A stretch of DNA of 64,000 bases from Mycolicibacterium phocaicum. GTDB taxonomy: Bacteria > Actinomycetota > Actinomycetes > Mycobacteriales > Mycobacteriaceae. The translations under genes were made by a program, and so were the position numbers. This document shows, piece by piece, positions 40,484-50,556 of this stretch. How positions within the stretch are numbered: position 1 is the stretch's first letter; the number at the start of each line of letters is the position of its first letter. The stretch spans positions 2,046,001 to 2,110,000 of the forward strand of contig NZ_AP022616.1 in NCBI RefSeq assembly GCF_010731115.1. The letters run 5' to 3'. The notes beneath the pieces were generated by a model. It made no database searches. It worked only from the letters and a program-made list of their open reading frames with translations, and was not told where the DNA came from.

Positions 40484-42074
40484 ATCGTTGGTCATCGCGA
40501 CCCGGGAAGCCGACGACGGCGCCCTGGTCGACATGATGACCAGCGCCACCCGCACCGAAGCCCAGCACGCCGGCCGCCGCCTGGCCGCCATCGCCGAACT
40601 GACTCACCGCCGCTGCACCGACCACGAGGACCGCGACCTATGGGCGTGCGACGGTTGGGATGCCGCTGCCGCCGAGATCGGCGCCGCGCTGACCATCAAC
40701 CGCTGGCAAGCCGCCAGCCAGATGCAGCTCGCTCTGGCCCTGCGCGACCGCCTCCCCGAAGTCGGCGCCCTCCTGGCCGCCGGAGATCTGCCCCTACAGC
40801 TGGTGACCCAGATCTGCTGGCACACCGAACACGTCCAGGACCCGGCCACGCTCGCCCTCATCGACGTCGCCATGGCGGGCTCCGCGCGCGAATGGGGACC
40901 CCTGTCCAAAGCCGACACCATGGCACAGATCGACAGCTGGATCGAAAAGTTCGACCCCGCCGCCGTGCGCCGCACCCGAGGCGCCGTCCGCGGCCGCGAC
41001 GTCGAGTTCGGCAAGCCCGGCGACCCAGCAGGGGTCACGTCCGTCTGGGCCCTGCTGCTGGCCACGGACGCCGAACTGCTCAAGCGCACCCTCACCGCCA
41101 TGGCCCACGAAGTCTGCCCCGACGATCCCCGCAGCCTCGCCCAGCGCCGCGCCGACGCGCTGGGTGTCCTGGCCGTTCGTGGCGACCGCCTCCCGTGCCA
41201 TTGCGGCCGGCCCGATTGCCCCGCCGCCGGCGCCGATCCCCGCGCCGCCGCCGTCAGCATCCACGTCCTCACCGATGCGGCACCCGAACCGATCAGTGAC
41301 GCGCACCTCGACACCCCCGAAACCGCCGCAGACGCCGCACCGGTCACTGCCGATACACCCGTCGCCGAGGCCCACGCCCCGTCACCCGAACCCGCCCCCG
41401 TCGTCGACCAGACGGCGGTCGGATTCCTGCTCGGTGGATCCGTAATCCCCGCCGTCCTACTGTCGGACCTCGCGGCCCGCGGCGCCACTGTGAAAAATGT
41501 TGAAACACCAGAGTTCCCGGCCGACGGGCAACCCCACTACCGGCCGTCGTCCGCGCTCGACCATTACATCCGGATGCGGGACATCACCTGCATGCACCCC
41601 GGCTGCGACCAACCCGCCGTCAACGCCGACCTCGACCACACCATCGCGTGGCCGGCCGGAGCGACCCACCCGGGCAATCTCACCCCCAAATGCCGCAAAC
41701 ACCACCTGCTCAAAACCTTCTACAGCGGCGCGACCGGATGGCGCACCCGCCAACAGCCCGACGGCACCATAGTCTGGACCGCACCCACCGGGCACACATA
41801 CACCACCGTGCCTGGTAGCCGAATCCTGTTCCCCGACAAACACTTCCCCACCCCGGCTCCACCACCATCGGCTGCGGCAACCACCAGCGACCAACCCGGC
41901 CGCGACCTCATGATGCCCACCCGCCGCCGCACCCGAGCAGCAGACCGCACCCGGCGCATCCGGCACGAACGCACACTCAACTGGGCCGAGCTGCTGGAGT
42001 CCGCACCGACCACCGACGCCAAACTCCAACTCGCCCAACAACTCATCAACGGCGACAGCTCCCCACCCTTCTGA
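40476..42074 (+). CDS. 13E12-repeat-family protein: DUF222 plus HNH endonuclease domain
   Basis: The 532-residue protein has an N-terminal helical DUF222 domain (~1-300: TEAQHAGRRLAAIAELTHRR, LPLQLVTQICWHTEHVQDP) and a C-terminal HNH nuclease (~370-430) with the zinc-type CMHPGCDQPAVNADLDHTIAW...PKCRKHHLLKT, in which DHTIAW gives the first catalytic His. A Pro/Ala-rich linker joins them, and a basic tail (RRRTRAADRTRRIRHER) may bind DNA. The family is multicopy in mycobacteria, forms the REP13E12 repeats used as prophage integration sites in M. tuberculosis, and includes SOS-induced members. The LexA box at the start fits that. The upstream 27-bp element is shared with comEA. Its biological role is unknown. 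Confidence 0.88.
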   Translation: MFESLVIATREADDGALVDMMTSATRTEAQHAGRRLAAIAELTHRRCTDHEDRDLWACDGWDAAAAEIGAALTINRWQAASQMQLALALRDRLPEVGALLAAGDLPLQLVTQICWHTEHVQDPATLALIDVAMAGSAREWGPLSKADTMAQIDSWIEKFDPAAVRRTRGAVRGRDVEFGKPGDPAGVTSVWALLLATDAELLKRTLTAMAHEVCPDDPRSLAQRRADALGVLAVRGDRLPCHCGRPDCPAAGADPRAAAVSIHVLTDAAPEPISDAHLDTPETAADAAPVTADTPVAEAHAPSPEPAPVVDQTAVGFLLGGSVIPAVLLSDLAARGATVKNVETPEFPADGQPHYRPSSALDHYIRMRDITCMHPGCDQPAVNADLDHTIAWPAGATHPGNLTPKCRKHHLLKTFYSGATGWRTRQQPDGTIVWTAPTGHTYTTVPGSRILFPDKHFPTPAPPPSAAATTSDQPGRDLMMPTRRRTRAADRTRRIRHERTLNWAELLESAPTTDAKLQLAQQLINGDSSPPF

Positions 42075-42101
42075 AGCCGGGGGTGCGGCTGAACGACCCG
42101 C

Positions 42102-44144
42102 TCAGGACTCCGGAACGTTGCGCTCGATCTCGTCGAGCCAGATGCGTGCCGACATGTCCGACGGGGCGCGCCAGTCCCCGCGCGGGGACAGCGCGCCACC
42201 GGCGGACACCTTCGGGCCGTTCGGCAGCGCCGACCGCTTGAACTGGCTGAACGAGTAGAACCTCTGGACGAACACTTTCAGCCAGTGCCGGATGTCGGCC
42301 AGCGAGTACGCCACGTGCTCGTCGTCCGGGAAGCCGGCCGGCCAGTCACCGGCATCGGCGTCGCGCCAGGCATGCCAGGACAGGAACGCGATCTTCGATG
42401 GCCGGAAGCCGTACCGCAACACCTGGAACAGCGAAAAATCCTGCAAGGCATACGGTCCCACCTTGGCCTGGCTGCTCTGCACTGCCTCGCCGTCGGCCGC
42501 CGGAACCAGTTCCGGGGTGATCTCGGTGTCGAGCACCGACTGCAACACGTCGTTGACGTCGCTGTTGAACTGACCTGAGGAGATCACCCACCTGATCAGA
42601 TGCTGGATCAGGGTTTTCGGCACCCCGCCGTTGACGTTGTAGTGGGACATCTGGTCGCCGACGCCATAGGTGGACCAGCCCAGGCCGAGCTCGGACAGGT
42701 CGCCGGTACCCAGCACGATGCCGCCACGCTGGTTGGCCAACCGGAACAGGAAGTCGGTCCGCAGCCCGGCCTGCACGTTCTCGAACGTCACGTCGTACAC
42801 GGCCTCGCCGCGGGCGAACGGGTGCCCCATCTCGGCCAGCATCAGCCGCGCGGTGTCACGAATATCCAACTCGGAGAACGTGACTCCGAGCGCCTTGGCC
42901 AGTGCCGTCGCGTTGTTCTTGGTGTGGTCGCCCGTCGCGAAACCAGGCATGGTGAAGGCCAGGATGTCGCTGCGGGGCCGGCCCTCGCGGTCCATCGCCT
43001 TGGCCGCGACGATCAGCGCGTGCGTGGAATCCAGCCCGCCGGACACGCCGATCACCACCGTCGGGAAGTTCAGCGCCCGCAGCCGCTGTTCCAGACCGGA
43101 CACCTGGATGTTGTACGCCTCGTAGCAATCCTGTTGCAGCCGAGCCGGATCCGCGGGCACGAACGGGAACCGCTCGACCTCGCGCAGCAGACCGATATCG
43201 CCGGCCGGCGGCGACAGCGTGAACCCGATCCGGCGGAAGCCCGACGTCCGGTCTGTGAAGGTGCGCCGGTTGTCGTCGAACGTGCCCATCCGCAGCCGCT
43301 CGGAAGCCAGCAACTCGGTGTCGACGTCGGCGACCGAGCGTCGCTCCCCGCGCGGAAACCGCTCGGATTCGGCCAGCAGCACACCGTTTTCGTAGATCAT
43401 GGTCTGGCCATCCCACGCCAGATCCGTCGTGGACTCGCCCTCTCCCGCGGCCGCGTAGACGTACGCCGCCAGGCATCGCGACGACGCCGACCGGGCCAGC
43501 AGCTTGCGGTCGTCGGCCCGGCCGATGGTGATCGGGCTGCCGGACAAGTTCGCCAGCACCGTCGCACCGGCCAGCGCGGCCGTCGCACTCGGCGGCACCG
43601 GCACCCACATGTCCTCGCAGATCTCCACATGCAGCACGAAATTCGGCAGATCGTCGGCGGCGAACAACAGGTCGGGGCCGAACGGCACGTCGACCCCGTT
43701 CAGCCGGATGGTCCCCTCGACATCATCACCGGCCGCGATCTGACGGGATTCGTAGAACTCGCGGTAGGTCGGCAGGTACGACTTGGGCACCACGCCCAGG
43801 ATCGCGCCGCGGTGGATGACCACCGCCGTGTTGTAGATCCGGTGCCGGTACCGCAGCGGCGCACCGACCACCAGCACCGGCAGTAGCTCGGCGGACGCCT
43901 CGACGATGGTCGCCAGCGCCTCGGTCGTCGACTCCAGCAGCGTGTCCGACAGCAGGATGTCCTCGATCGAGTACCCCGACAGGGTCAGTTCGGGGAACAC
44001 CGCCAGCGCGACGGCGTCGTCGTGGCACTCCCGGGCCAGGCGCAGCACCGACTCGGCGTTGGCCGCCGGGTCCGCGAGCGCGGTGTGGTGCGTGCATGCA
44101 GCCACGCGGACGAATCCGTGCCGGTAGGCGGAGTAGAAGTCCAC
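42102..44144 (-). CDS. nadE: Glutamine-dependent NAD+ synthetase
   Basis: The 680-residue two-domain enzyme has an N-terminal nitrilase-type glutaminase (~1-300) with Glu in [10 protein letters not shown], Lys in [12 protein letters not shown] and the catalytic Cys in [11 protein letters not shown], and a C-terminal synthetase with the ATP-pyrophosphatase loop [16 protein letters not shown]. It releases ammonia from glutamine and channels it to convert deamido-NAD to NAD. The GTG at 44144 ([21 protein letters not shown]) is well supported by the family start. It is divergent from an NAD-consuming sirtuin gene, with only 58 bases between start codons. Confidence 0.97.
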   Translation of the reverse strand: MDFYSAYRHGFVRVAACTHHTALADPAANAESVLRLARECHDDAVALAVFPELTLSGYSIEDILLSDTLLESTTEALATIVEASAELLPVLVVGAPLRYRHRIYNTAVVIHRGAILGVVPKSYLPTYREFYESRQIAAGDDVEGTIRLNGVDVPFGPDLLFAADDLPNFVLHVEICEDMWVPVPPSATAALAGATVLANLSGSPITIGRADDRKLLARSASSRCLAAYVYAAAGEGESTTDLAWDGQTMIYENGVLLAESERFPRGERRSVADVDTELLASERLRMGTFDDNRRTFTDRTSGFRRIGFTLSPPAGDIGLLREVERFPFVPADPARLQQDCYEAYNIQVSGLEQRLRALNFPTVVIGVSGGLDSTHALIVAAKAMDREGRPRSDILAFTMPGFATGDHTKNNATALAKALGVTFSELDIRDTARLMLAEMGHPFARGEAVYDVTFENVQAGLRTDFLFRLANQRGGIVLGTGDLSELGLGWSTYGVGDQMSHYNVNGGVPKTLIQHLIRWVISSGQFNSDVNDVLQSVLDTEITPELVPAADGEAVQSSQAKVGPYALQDFSLFQVLRYGFRPSKIAFLSWHAWRDADAGDWPAGFPDDEHVAYSLADIRHWLKVFVQRFYSFSQFKRSALPNGPKVSAGGALSPRGDWRAPSDMSARIWLDEIERNVPES

Positions 44145-44202
44145 GTCTCGATTGTTGCACCGACCCGTGGTGCAACTCCGTGGACGGCCTACCCTCGATG
44201 AG

Positions 44203-45042
44203 GTGCAGGCTCCTGAACTGGTCAATCTTCTGGCCGACCGGCGGCTCGCCGTGCTGACCGGCGCCGGCATCTCCACCGATTCGGGCATTCCGGACTATCG
44301 CGGGCCGGACTCGCCGCCGAGCAATCCGATGACCATCCAGCAGTTTCTGTCCGGTCCGGCATTCCGGCAGCGGTACTGGGCCCGCAATCACATCGGGTGG
44401 CGGCACATGGCTGCCCGCCGGCCCAACGCCGGCCACCGCGCCGTGGCCGCCCTGGAACGGGCCGGGCTGGTGACGGGCGTCATCACCCAGAACGTCGACC
44501 TGCTGCACACCAAGGCCGGCTCCCAGACGGTGGTGAATTTGCACGGCACCTACGCGCAGGTCGTCTGCCTGAGCTGCGGGCACACCATGACCCGCGCCGC
44601 GCTGGCCGTCGAGCTGGAGCGGCTCAATCCCGGGTTCACCGAACGCGCCGAAGTCGGCAGCATCGGCGTGGCACCCGACGCCGACGCGACGGTCGAGGAC
44701 ACCGCGACATTCCGGTACCTCGACTGTCCGCGCTGTGGCGGCATCCTCAAGCCCGACATCGTGTACTTCGGCGACAACGTGCCGAAAGACCGGGTGCAGC
44801 AGGCGTACGCCCTGGTCGACGCCGCCGACGCGCTGGTGGTCGCGGGCTCGTCGCTGACGGTGTACTCGGGCTACCGGTTCGTCCGGCACGCCGCCGCGGC
44901 CGGCAAGCCCGTCGCGATCATCAACCGCGGGCCCACCCGGGGCGACGACCTGGCCACGGTCAAGATCGACAGTGGCTGTTCGGAAATCCTCGCCCTGCTG
45001 GCCAGTGAATTGCCGGCTCAGAACCTGTCCGGGTGCCAGTAG
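44203..45042 (+). CDS. SIR2-family NAD-dependent protein deacylase
   Basis: The 279-residue sirtuin has LTGAGISTDSGIPDYRG (NAD-binding), TQNVDLLHTKAG, the catalytic His in VVNLHGTYA, and a zinc ribbon formed by CLSC and CPRC with an insert of ~45 residues between them, then GSSLTVYSGYRF. It removes acyl groups from lysines, consuming NAD. The GTG at 44203 follows TACCCT with a seven-base gap, supporting a leaderless start. It shares its upstream region with nadE. Its last 25 bases overlap the 3' end of the convergent FAD oxidoreductase gene. It is not the sirtuin locus I recall at this position in M. tuberculosis, so it is probably accessory. Confidence 0.88.
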   Translation: MQAPELVNLLADRRLAVLTGAGISTDSGIPDYRGPDSPPSNPMTIQQFLSGPAFRQRYWARNHIGWRHMAARRPNAGHRAVAALERAGLVTGVITQNVDLLHTKAGSQTVVNLHGTYAQVVCLSCGHTMTRAALAVELERLNPGFTERAEVGSIGVAPDADATVEDTATFRYLDCPRCGGILKPDIVYFGDNVPKDRVQQAYALVDAADALVVAGSSLTVYSGYRFVRHAAAAGKPVAIINRGPTRGDDLATVKIDSGCSEILALLASELPAQNLSGCQ

Positions 45043-46325
45043 ACGTCCTCGGGCGTGCCGGACAACGCGTTGTCCACGGCCTCGCGGCCCTGCAGGTAGC
45101 CGTAATCCTGATTCGAGGACTCGTAGCGCCAGCCACCGAAGCGGCCCCGGCTGTGGATGCCGTGCGCGCGCAGCCGCTCGTCGACGGTCCGCACGATGTC
45201 GTCACGGCCCAGGGTCGGCACCGGATAGCCCATCGGGACTTCCCGCACGAACCGGCTCACCACGTACTCCGACTCGGCGCCCAGCGCCCGCAGTGATTCC
45301 TCGGTGCGCCGCACCGCGTCGTCGGCGGTCAGTGGCTGCCCGGGCAGCAGCGGCACCTCGCACAGCACGTTCCAGCGGCCGTCGCCGGCGTTGGCGGGAT
45401 CGTAGTTGTTGAGCATCGTGGCCCGGTACCACGGCACGGCCAGGTCCGGGCAGTACAGCCAGGTCTTGTCGGCCAGCGCCTCCGGCGCCGCACCGCGGTA
45501 CCCCAATCCGACCGCATAGATGCGACTGGCACACAAGCTGTTTCGCTCGGCCGTCCCTTCGGCGCCGGCGCCACCGAGCCAGCCCCAGGCCGTCGTCAAC
45601 GGCGCCGAGCTGACACAGTGGTCGTACGCGACGGCCGAGCCGTCGTCCAGCGTGGCGATGCGCCTGGTCACATCGACGTCGACCACCTGCGTGTTCAGTC
45701 GCACCGTCTCAGGCGCGAGCATCTGGTCATGCACGCCCTGCCACAGGGCGCCGGTGCCACCGATCGGGTACGGAAAGCTGCCCGCGGGTCCGGTCGCCGA
45801 GCCGGCCAGGCCAAGACGCGGCACATTCGGTGCGGCACTGCCGCTGCGCAACGACGTCCATTCGTGGTCGATGTGCTCGAGTGGGGCCGTCCACATCTTG
45901 TAGTTGTAGGGGCCGAAAAACTCGTCAAAAAGTTTGCCACCGAAATTGTTCCGGTAATAGTCGGCGAGGTTGTGCAGCGGTGCGTCCGGGTACAGGTCGG
46001 TCGGCATCTCGGCGAGTTGCTGCTGGATGGGCGTGGGCACCAGACTCTGCGGCCCGCTGCCCTCGAGCCACACCCAGCCGTTGCGGGCGACATCGTTCAT
46101 CTTCACGCCCGAGGCATCGACCGCGCGGTCGAACTCCGCGAAGTGGCTGTGCAGCACGTGGCCGCCAAGATCCCAGGTGAAACCCTGTTCGTCGCGGACC
46201 GACGTGGCCATGCCACCGACCTGATCGCCGGCATCCACCACCACGTGGTCGATGCCGAGTTCGGTCAGCCGGACGGCAGCGCCCAGCCCCGTCGGGCCGG
46301 CACCGACAATCAGAAAGGTCGGCAC
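45018..46325 (-). CDS. FAD-dependent NAD(P)-binding oxidoreductase, UDP-galactopyranose mutase/amine-oxidase-like
   Basis: The 435-residue protein begins VPTFLIVGAGPTGLGAAVRL with a Rossmann dinucleotide fold, then VVVDAGDQVGGMATSVRDEQGFTWDLGGHVLHSHFAEFD, the pattern of UDP-galactopyranose-mutase and protoporphyrinogen-oxidase-type FAD proteins. YYRNNFGGKLFDEFFGPYNYKMWTAPLEHID resembles the mutase substrate lid. C-terminal FAD contacts lie near GRFGGWRYESSNQDYGYLQGREAVD. The substrate is unknown; a sugar nucleotide is plausible because the gene four bases upstream encodes a PIG-L deacetylase. The GTG at 46325 follows that gene's stop. The 3' end overlaps the convergent sirtuin gene by 25 bases. 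Confidence 0.8.
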   Translation of the reverse strand: MPTFLIVGAGPTGLGAAVRLTELGIDHVVVDAGDQVGGMATSVRDEQGFTWDLGGHVLHSHFAEFDRAVDASGVKMNDVARNGWVWLEGSGPQSLVPTPIQQQLAEMPTDLYPDAPLHNLADYYRNNFGGKLFDEFFGPYNYKMWTAPLEHIDHEWTSLRSGSAAPNVPRLGLAGSATGPAGSFPYPIGGTGALWQGVHDQMLAPETVRLNTQVVDVDVTRRIATLDDGSAVAYDHCVSSAPLTTAWGWLGGAGAEGTAERNSLCASRIYAVGLGYRGAAPEALADKTWLYCPDLAVPWYRATMLNNYDPANAGDGRWNVLCEVPLLPGQPLTADDAVRRTEESLRALGAESEYVVSRFVREVPMGYPVPTLGRDDIVRTVDERLRAHGIHSRGRFGGWRYESSNQDYGYLQGREAVDNALSGTPEDVYWHPDRF

Positions 46326-46329
46326 TGGG

Positions 46330-46953
46330 TCAGAAATCAACGACCAGTCGGGCCGGTTCGAATCCCTCGGCGAACGTCCTGCGGCACAGGAAGCCGTAGT
46401 GCTCGGCAGAACTGCGCACCCAGGAGGCACTGACCTTTTCGCTGGCCTCGGCCTGCGACACGTGCGACATCAGGGCTTCGATCTTCTTGTCCAAGGAGTC
46501 GGAGATGTCGACGAACGCCGTCGGGTTGAAGCCGATGGCCGACGGTCCGCCGTAGGTCATGATCGACGACACCCATCGCGCGGCACCGAGCGTACAGCGG
46601 GAAACCACCCGATGGTCCTGGTGGCTGTCATTGGCAGTGTGGGTGTAAACGATTGTGGCTGAAGACTTTTCGATCGCATCTTCGATCAGGTGCACCAGCT
46701 CGAACTCCTGCAGCGAAACGCGGCAATCACCGAAACCCTGGCCCCACAGCAGTTCGTGGACGCCGAGCACCTCCACCGCACGGAGTTGCTCACGCACCCG
46801 CTCCTGCGAGTCACCCGGCCCCTCCTCGCCGCGGGTGACCACCAGCATGGTGACCCGGTCACCGGCCGCCACATGCTTTGCCAGCGCACCGCCGCAGCCC
46901 AGTTCGATGTCATCGGGATGCGCGCCGACCGCCAGCACGGACTGTCTCGCCAT
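46330..46953 (-). CDS. PIG-L family N-deacetylase
   Basis: The 207-residue protein has the zinc motif AVGAHPDDIELGCGGALAKH and the second metal-ligand region YTHTANDSHQDHRVVSRCT, both hallmarks of PIG-L/LmbE deacetylases such as MshB. These remove acetyl groups from N-acetylglucosaminyl substrates. It is not MshB itself, which is longer. A GAGGGGGCG ribosome site precedes the ATG, and TATGCT near 46993-46998 could be the -10. It forms a two-gene operon with the FAD protein and lies in less GC-rich DNA (46954-47083), suggesting insertion between nadE and proB. Confidence 0.88.
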   Translation of the reverse strand: MARQSVLAVGAHPDDIELGCGGALAKHVAAGDRVTMLVVTRGEEGPGDSQERVREQLRAVEVLGVHELLWGQGFGDCRVSLQEFELVHLIEDAIEKSSATIVYTHTANDSHQDHRVVSRCTLGAARWVSSIMTYGGPSAIGFNPTAFVDISDSLDKKIEALMSHVSQAEASEKVSASWVRSSAEHYGFLCRRTFAEGFEPARLVVDF

Positions 46954-47083
46954 CGCCCCCTCAATTCTGTTTGCTGCGCGAGTGTTGAAGGCAGCATAAC
47001 CCTAATTTAATAGGTCGGCCTTCTTCAGCAGGGAAAACACCGAACGAGGCGTCGATTCTAGCCAAATACACACGAAGTCGACG

Positions 47084-48205
47084 TCAAATTGCTACCAGGT
47101 CATCCGCGTGCACCGCAGGTCGGCGCAGTTCGACGGGTAGCTCGGTGGTCGAACGGCCGATGATGCCGGCCAGCTCGGAATCCTCGTAGGCCACGACGCC
47201 GCGCGCCACCGCGTTGCCGTCGGGTCCATGCAGTTCGACGACGTCGCCGCCGTGGAAGCGGCCTGAGACCCCGGTGATCCCGGCAGGCAACAACGACTTT
47301 CGCTGCCCGACGACAGCCCGCACCGCACCGGCGTCCAGGGTCAGCGTCCCTGTCGTCTCCGCGGCGTAGCGCACCCAGAACCGGCGCGCCGACATGCGCT
47401 CGGGACGCGCGGCGAAGACCGTACCCACCGAGGCGTCGGTCAGCGCGGCGGCCGCGTCGCCGGCCGCGGCCAGCAGCACCGGCACCCCGGCGTCCGCGGC
47501 CAGCAGCGCGGACGACAGCTTCGATGCCATACCGCCCGTACCCAGGTGGCTGCCCCCGGTCGCGGACACGCCGTCGAGGTCACCCGACGCGGCGACCTCC
47601 GGGATGAAGCGCGCGTTGCCCTTGCGTGGGTCGGAGTCGTACAGCCCGTCGATGTCGCTCAACAGAATCAGCGCGTCGGCACCGACCAGCTGGGCCACCA
47701 GAGCCGACAGCCGGTCGTTGTCGCCGAACCGAATCTCGTTGGTGGCCACGGTGTCGTTCTCGTTCACGATCGCCACCGCGTGCAACGCCCGCAGCCGGTC
47801 CAGCGTGCGCTGCGCGTTGTTGTGCTGTGCGCGCTGAGCGATGTCGTGGGCCGTCAGCAGTACCTGGCCCACGGTCCGGTCGTACCGGCCGAACGCCGCA
47901 CTCCACGAGTTGACCAGGGCCACCTGTCCGACGCTGGCCGCGGCCTGCTTGGTGGCGAGGTCCGTCGGGCGCCGGCTCAGGCCGAGCGGCTCGATGCCCG
48001 CGGCGATGGCGCCCGACGACACGATCACGACGTCCGAACCGGCCTTCATCCGCTTCTCGATGGCATCGGCCAGCGTGGCCAGCCGGCCGGCGTCGAACAT
48101 GCCGTTGGGCGCGGTGAGCGCCGTGGTTCCGATCTTGACGACGACGCTGCGCGCGGTGCGCACGGCCTCACGATGGGGCGAGACTGTGTCGGAGCTGTGC
48201 GTCAC
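47084..48205 (-). CDS. proB: Glutamate 5-kinase
   Basis: The 373-residue enzyme has an amino-acid-kinase domain ([86 protein letters not shown]) and a C-terminal PUA domain (~280-373). It phosphorylates glutamate at the gamma carboxylate, the first step of proline synthesis; the product goes to ProA. Its start overlaps the obg stop by four bases, the common actinobacterial rplU-rpmA-obg-proB order. Confidence 0.97.
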   Translation of the reverse strand: MTHSSDTVSPHREAVRTARSVVVKIGTTALTAPNGMFDAGRLATLADAIEKRMKAGSDVVIVSSGAIAAGIEPLGLSRRPTDLATKQAAASVGQVALVNSWSAAFGRYDRTVGQVLLTAHDIAQRAQHNNAQRTLDRLRALHAVAIVNENDTVATNEIRFGDNDRLSALVAQLVGADALILLSDIDGLYDSDPRKGNARFIPEVAASGDLDGVSATGGSHLGTGGMASKLSSALLAADAGVPVLLAAAGDAAAALTDASVGTVFAARPERMSARRFWVRYAAETTGTLTLDAGAVRAVVGQRKSLLPAGITGVSGRFHGGDVVELHGPDGNAVARGVVAYEDSELAGIIGRSTTELPVELRRPAVHADDLVAI

Positions 48206-49662
48206 AACTCTTCCTCGGCATCCTCCGCTGACCGACGACGCTCCTTGCGGGCCGCCTTACGTTCCGCGGCCCCGACTCGGTCGGTCTGCTCCAGCCGAAT
48301 GTCGGTGCCGCGCCCGGACATCTGCATGTCGACACCTGCGGGTGTCTGCGGCTCCCAGTCGAAGGTGACGTCGCCGATGGTCACCGCGCAGCCGGCGCGG
48401 GCACCCTTCTTGAGCAGTTCGTCCTCGACGCCCAGGCGCGCCAGGCGGTCACCGAGATAGCCGACCGCCTCGTCGTTGTCGAAGGCCGTCTGTGCGATCC
48501 AGCGTTCCGGCCGGGTGCCACGCACGATGAAGCCACCGGAGCCATCCGATTCGACGGTGAAGCCAGTCTCGTTGACGGCGACGGGCCGGATGATCGGCCG
48601 GCGCGGAGCCACCACGGGTTGCGCGGCACGGTACGCCGCGACCATGTCCCACAACGCGAAGGTCAACGGGCGCAGGCCATCTCGGCTGACGGTCGAGATT
48701 TCGTAGACGGGCCAGCCGTACTTGGCCGCCACCTCTTCCTTGACGAAGTCGGCGAGTTCGCGGGCGTCGGGCACGTCGATCTTGTTGAGCAGCACCGCGC
48801 GGGGCCGCTCGGCCAGGTCGCCGAGGGTCGAATCCCCTTGCAAAGTCGGGGTATACGCGGCCAGCTCGGCCTCGAGCGCCTCGATGTCGGAGATCGGGTC
48901 CCGGCCCGGCTCCAGCGTGGCGCAGTCGACCACGTGGACCAGCACGGCGCAGCGTTCGATGTGCCGCAGGAAGTCCAGGCCCAGGCCGCGGCCCTCGGAG
49001 GCACCGGGAATCAAGCCCGGGACGTCCGCGACGGTAAAGGTGTTGTCGCCCGCCGAGACCACACCCAGATTGGGCACCAGAGTGGTGAACGGGTAGTCCG
49101 CGATCTTCGGCTTGGCCGCCGAAATGGCCGACACCAGAGACGATTTACCGGCCGACGGGAAACCGACCAGACCGACATCGGCGACCGTCTTCAGTTCGAG
49201 GGTGAGATCGCGGATCTCGCCCTTCTCCCCCAGCAGCGCGAAACCGGGCGCCTTGCGGGCCCGCGAGGCCAGTGCGGCGTTTCCCAGCCCGCCGCGGCCG
49301 CCGGCGGCGGCCTCGAAGCGGGTGCCGGCACCCACCAGGTCGGCCAGCATGCGGCCCTGGTCATCGAGCACAACGGTGCCGTCGGGCACGTGGACCTCGA
49401 GATCGGCGCCCGCGGCACCGTCCCGGTTGCTGCCGGCGCCGGGCTTACCGGAGGGGGCGTCGACGTGCGGGCGGAAGTGGAAGTCCAGCAGGGTGTGCAC
49501 CTGCGGGTCGACGACCAGGACGATGCTGCCGCCCTTGCCGCCGTTGCCGCCGTCAGGCCCGCCGAGCGGCTTGAACTTCTCCCGATGTACCGACGCACAG
49601 CCATTGCCGCCGTTGCCGGCGCGCGCGTGGATCACCACACGGTCAACGAACCGGGGTGCCAT
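48202..49662 (-). CDS. obg: Obg/CgtA GTPase
   Basis: The 486-residue protein has the glycine-rich Obg fold (~1-158, [25 protein letters not shown]), a GTPase domain with [31 protein letters not shown] and LNKIDVP, and the C-terminal OCT domain (~340-425) with a basic/acidic tail. Obg binds the large ribosomal subunit during assembly and links it to stress signals. A terminator between rpmA and obg (49712-49744) suggests that only part of the ribosomal-protein transcript continues into obg. Confidence 0.97.
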   Translation of the reverse strand: MAPRFVDRVVIHARAGNGGNGCASVHREKFKPLGGPDGGNGGKGGSIVLVVDPQVHTLLDFHFRPHVDAPSGKPGAGSNRDGAAGADLEVHVPDGTVVLDDQGRMLADLVGAGTRFEAAAGGRGGLGNAALASRARKAPGFALLGEKGEIRDLTLELKTVADVGLVGFPSAGKSSLVSAISAAKPKIADYPFTTLVPNLGVVSAGDNTFTVADVPGLIPGASEGRGLGLDFLRHIERCAVLVHVVDCATLEPGRDPISDIEALEAELAAYTPTLQGDSTLGDLAERPRAVLLNKIDVPDARELADFVKEEVAAKYGWPVYEISTVSRDGLRPLTFALWDMVAAYRAAQPVVAPRRPIIRPVAVNETGFTVESDGSGGFIVRGTRPERWIAQTAFDNDEAVGYLGDRLARLGVEDELLKKGARAGCAVTIGDVTFDWEPQTPAGVDMQMSGRGTDIRLEQTDRVGAAERKAARKERRRSAEDAEEEL

Positions 49663-49711
49663 CTGACGTCCTCTCCCTCACACGACAATCCCCGTCACCG
49701 GGGAAAAAGAA

Positions 49712-49744
49712 AAGCTGCCACGAGGCGAAACCTCGTGGCAGCTT
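49712..49744 (-). terminator. Strong intrinsic terminator after rpmA
   Basis: A perfect 14-bp stem (AAGCTGCCACGAGG with its complement, 5-base loop) is followed on the minus strand by TTCTTTTTC. It lies 19 bases after the rpmA stop and 50 bases before the obg start, so it should reduce or end read-through from rplU-rpmA. Confidence 0.9.
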
Positions 49745-49762
49745 CACACCTCGTGTAAAAGG

Positions 49763-50020
49763 TTAGGCCTCGACCGGGACGATGTTGACCGTCTTGCGAC
49801 CGCGCTTGGAGCCGAACAGCACCGAGCCGGCGGCCGTGGCGAACAGGGTGTCGTCGCCACCGCGACCGACGTTCACGCCCGGGTGAAAGTGAGTGCCGCG
49901 CTGACGGACGAGGATCTCGCCGGCCTTGACGACCTGGCCGCCGAAGCGCTTGACGCCCAGTCGCTGGGCGGCGGAATCGCGACCGTTACGAGAGCTTGAC
50001 GCGCCCTTTTTATGTGCCAT
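49763..50020 (-). CDS. rpmA: 50S ribosomal protein L27
   Basis: The 85-residue protein starts [20 protein letters not shown], the direct L27 N-terminus without the cleaved leader found in Firmicutes, and continues [23 protein letters not shown]. The N-terminal tail reaches the peptidyl-transferase centre. It follows rplU by 18 bases. Confidence 0.98.
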   Translation of the reverse strand: MAHKKGASSSRNGRDSAAQRLGVKRFGGQVVKAGEILVRQRGTHFHPGVNVGRGGDDTLFATAAGSVLFGSKRGRKTVNIVPVEA

Positions 50021-50038
50021 GTCTGTTCGCTCCCTTAC

Positions 50039-50362
50039 TTACTTGATGCCGGTGACCTTGACGACCGTCAGCTGCTGACGGTGGCCCTGGCGCTTGTGGT
50101 AGCCGGTCTTGTTCTTGAACTTGTGGATACGGATCTTCGGGCCCTTGGTGTGCTCGAGCACCTCACCGGTGACAGCGACCTTGGCCAGCGCGTCGGCGCT
50201 GGTGGTGACCTTCGCACCCTCGACCACGAGAGCGACGGGCAGCGACACCGAGGCGCCCTGCTCAGCGTCGAGCTTCTCGATCTTGACCACGTCACCGACG
50301 GCAACCTTGTACTGCTTGCCACCAGTCTTGACGATTGCGTACGTGGCGTTATCGGCTGCCAT
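50039..50362 (-). CDS. rplU: 50S ribosomal protein L21
   Basis: The 107-residue protein has the L21 core ([24 protein letters not shown], and the C-terminal [26 protein letters not shown]). L21 binds 23S rRNA domain V. The ATG at 50362 ([11 protein letters not shown]) is chosen. The 194 bases between it and the rne stop presumably hold the operon promoter and leader; I could not recognise a specific L21 leader structure. Confidence 0.98.
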   Translation of the reverse strand: MAADNATYAIVKTGGKQYKVAVGDVVKIEKLDAEQGASVSLPVALVVEGAKVTTSADALAKVAVTGEVLEHTKGPKIRIHKFKNKTGYHKRQGHRQQLTVVKVTGIK

Positions 50363-50556
50363 CGTTGGTGTTCCTCTGTTCTTCGTTTCGTCTACTGCGG
50401 GGCGCGCGCCACCCGAAGGCTGGCGGGCGCTGGTCTTAGGTCGGAGTGGTTGCGGGGCACCCCGCGTCTCCATGTCGCCGGTGTCGGCCAGGCGACAACT
50501 GGTCAAGGGTACGTGACCAGCTATTCGAGGGTCAAACCGCGTGGACCCTCACGGCA

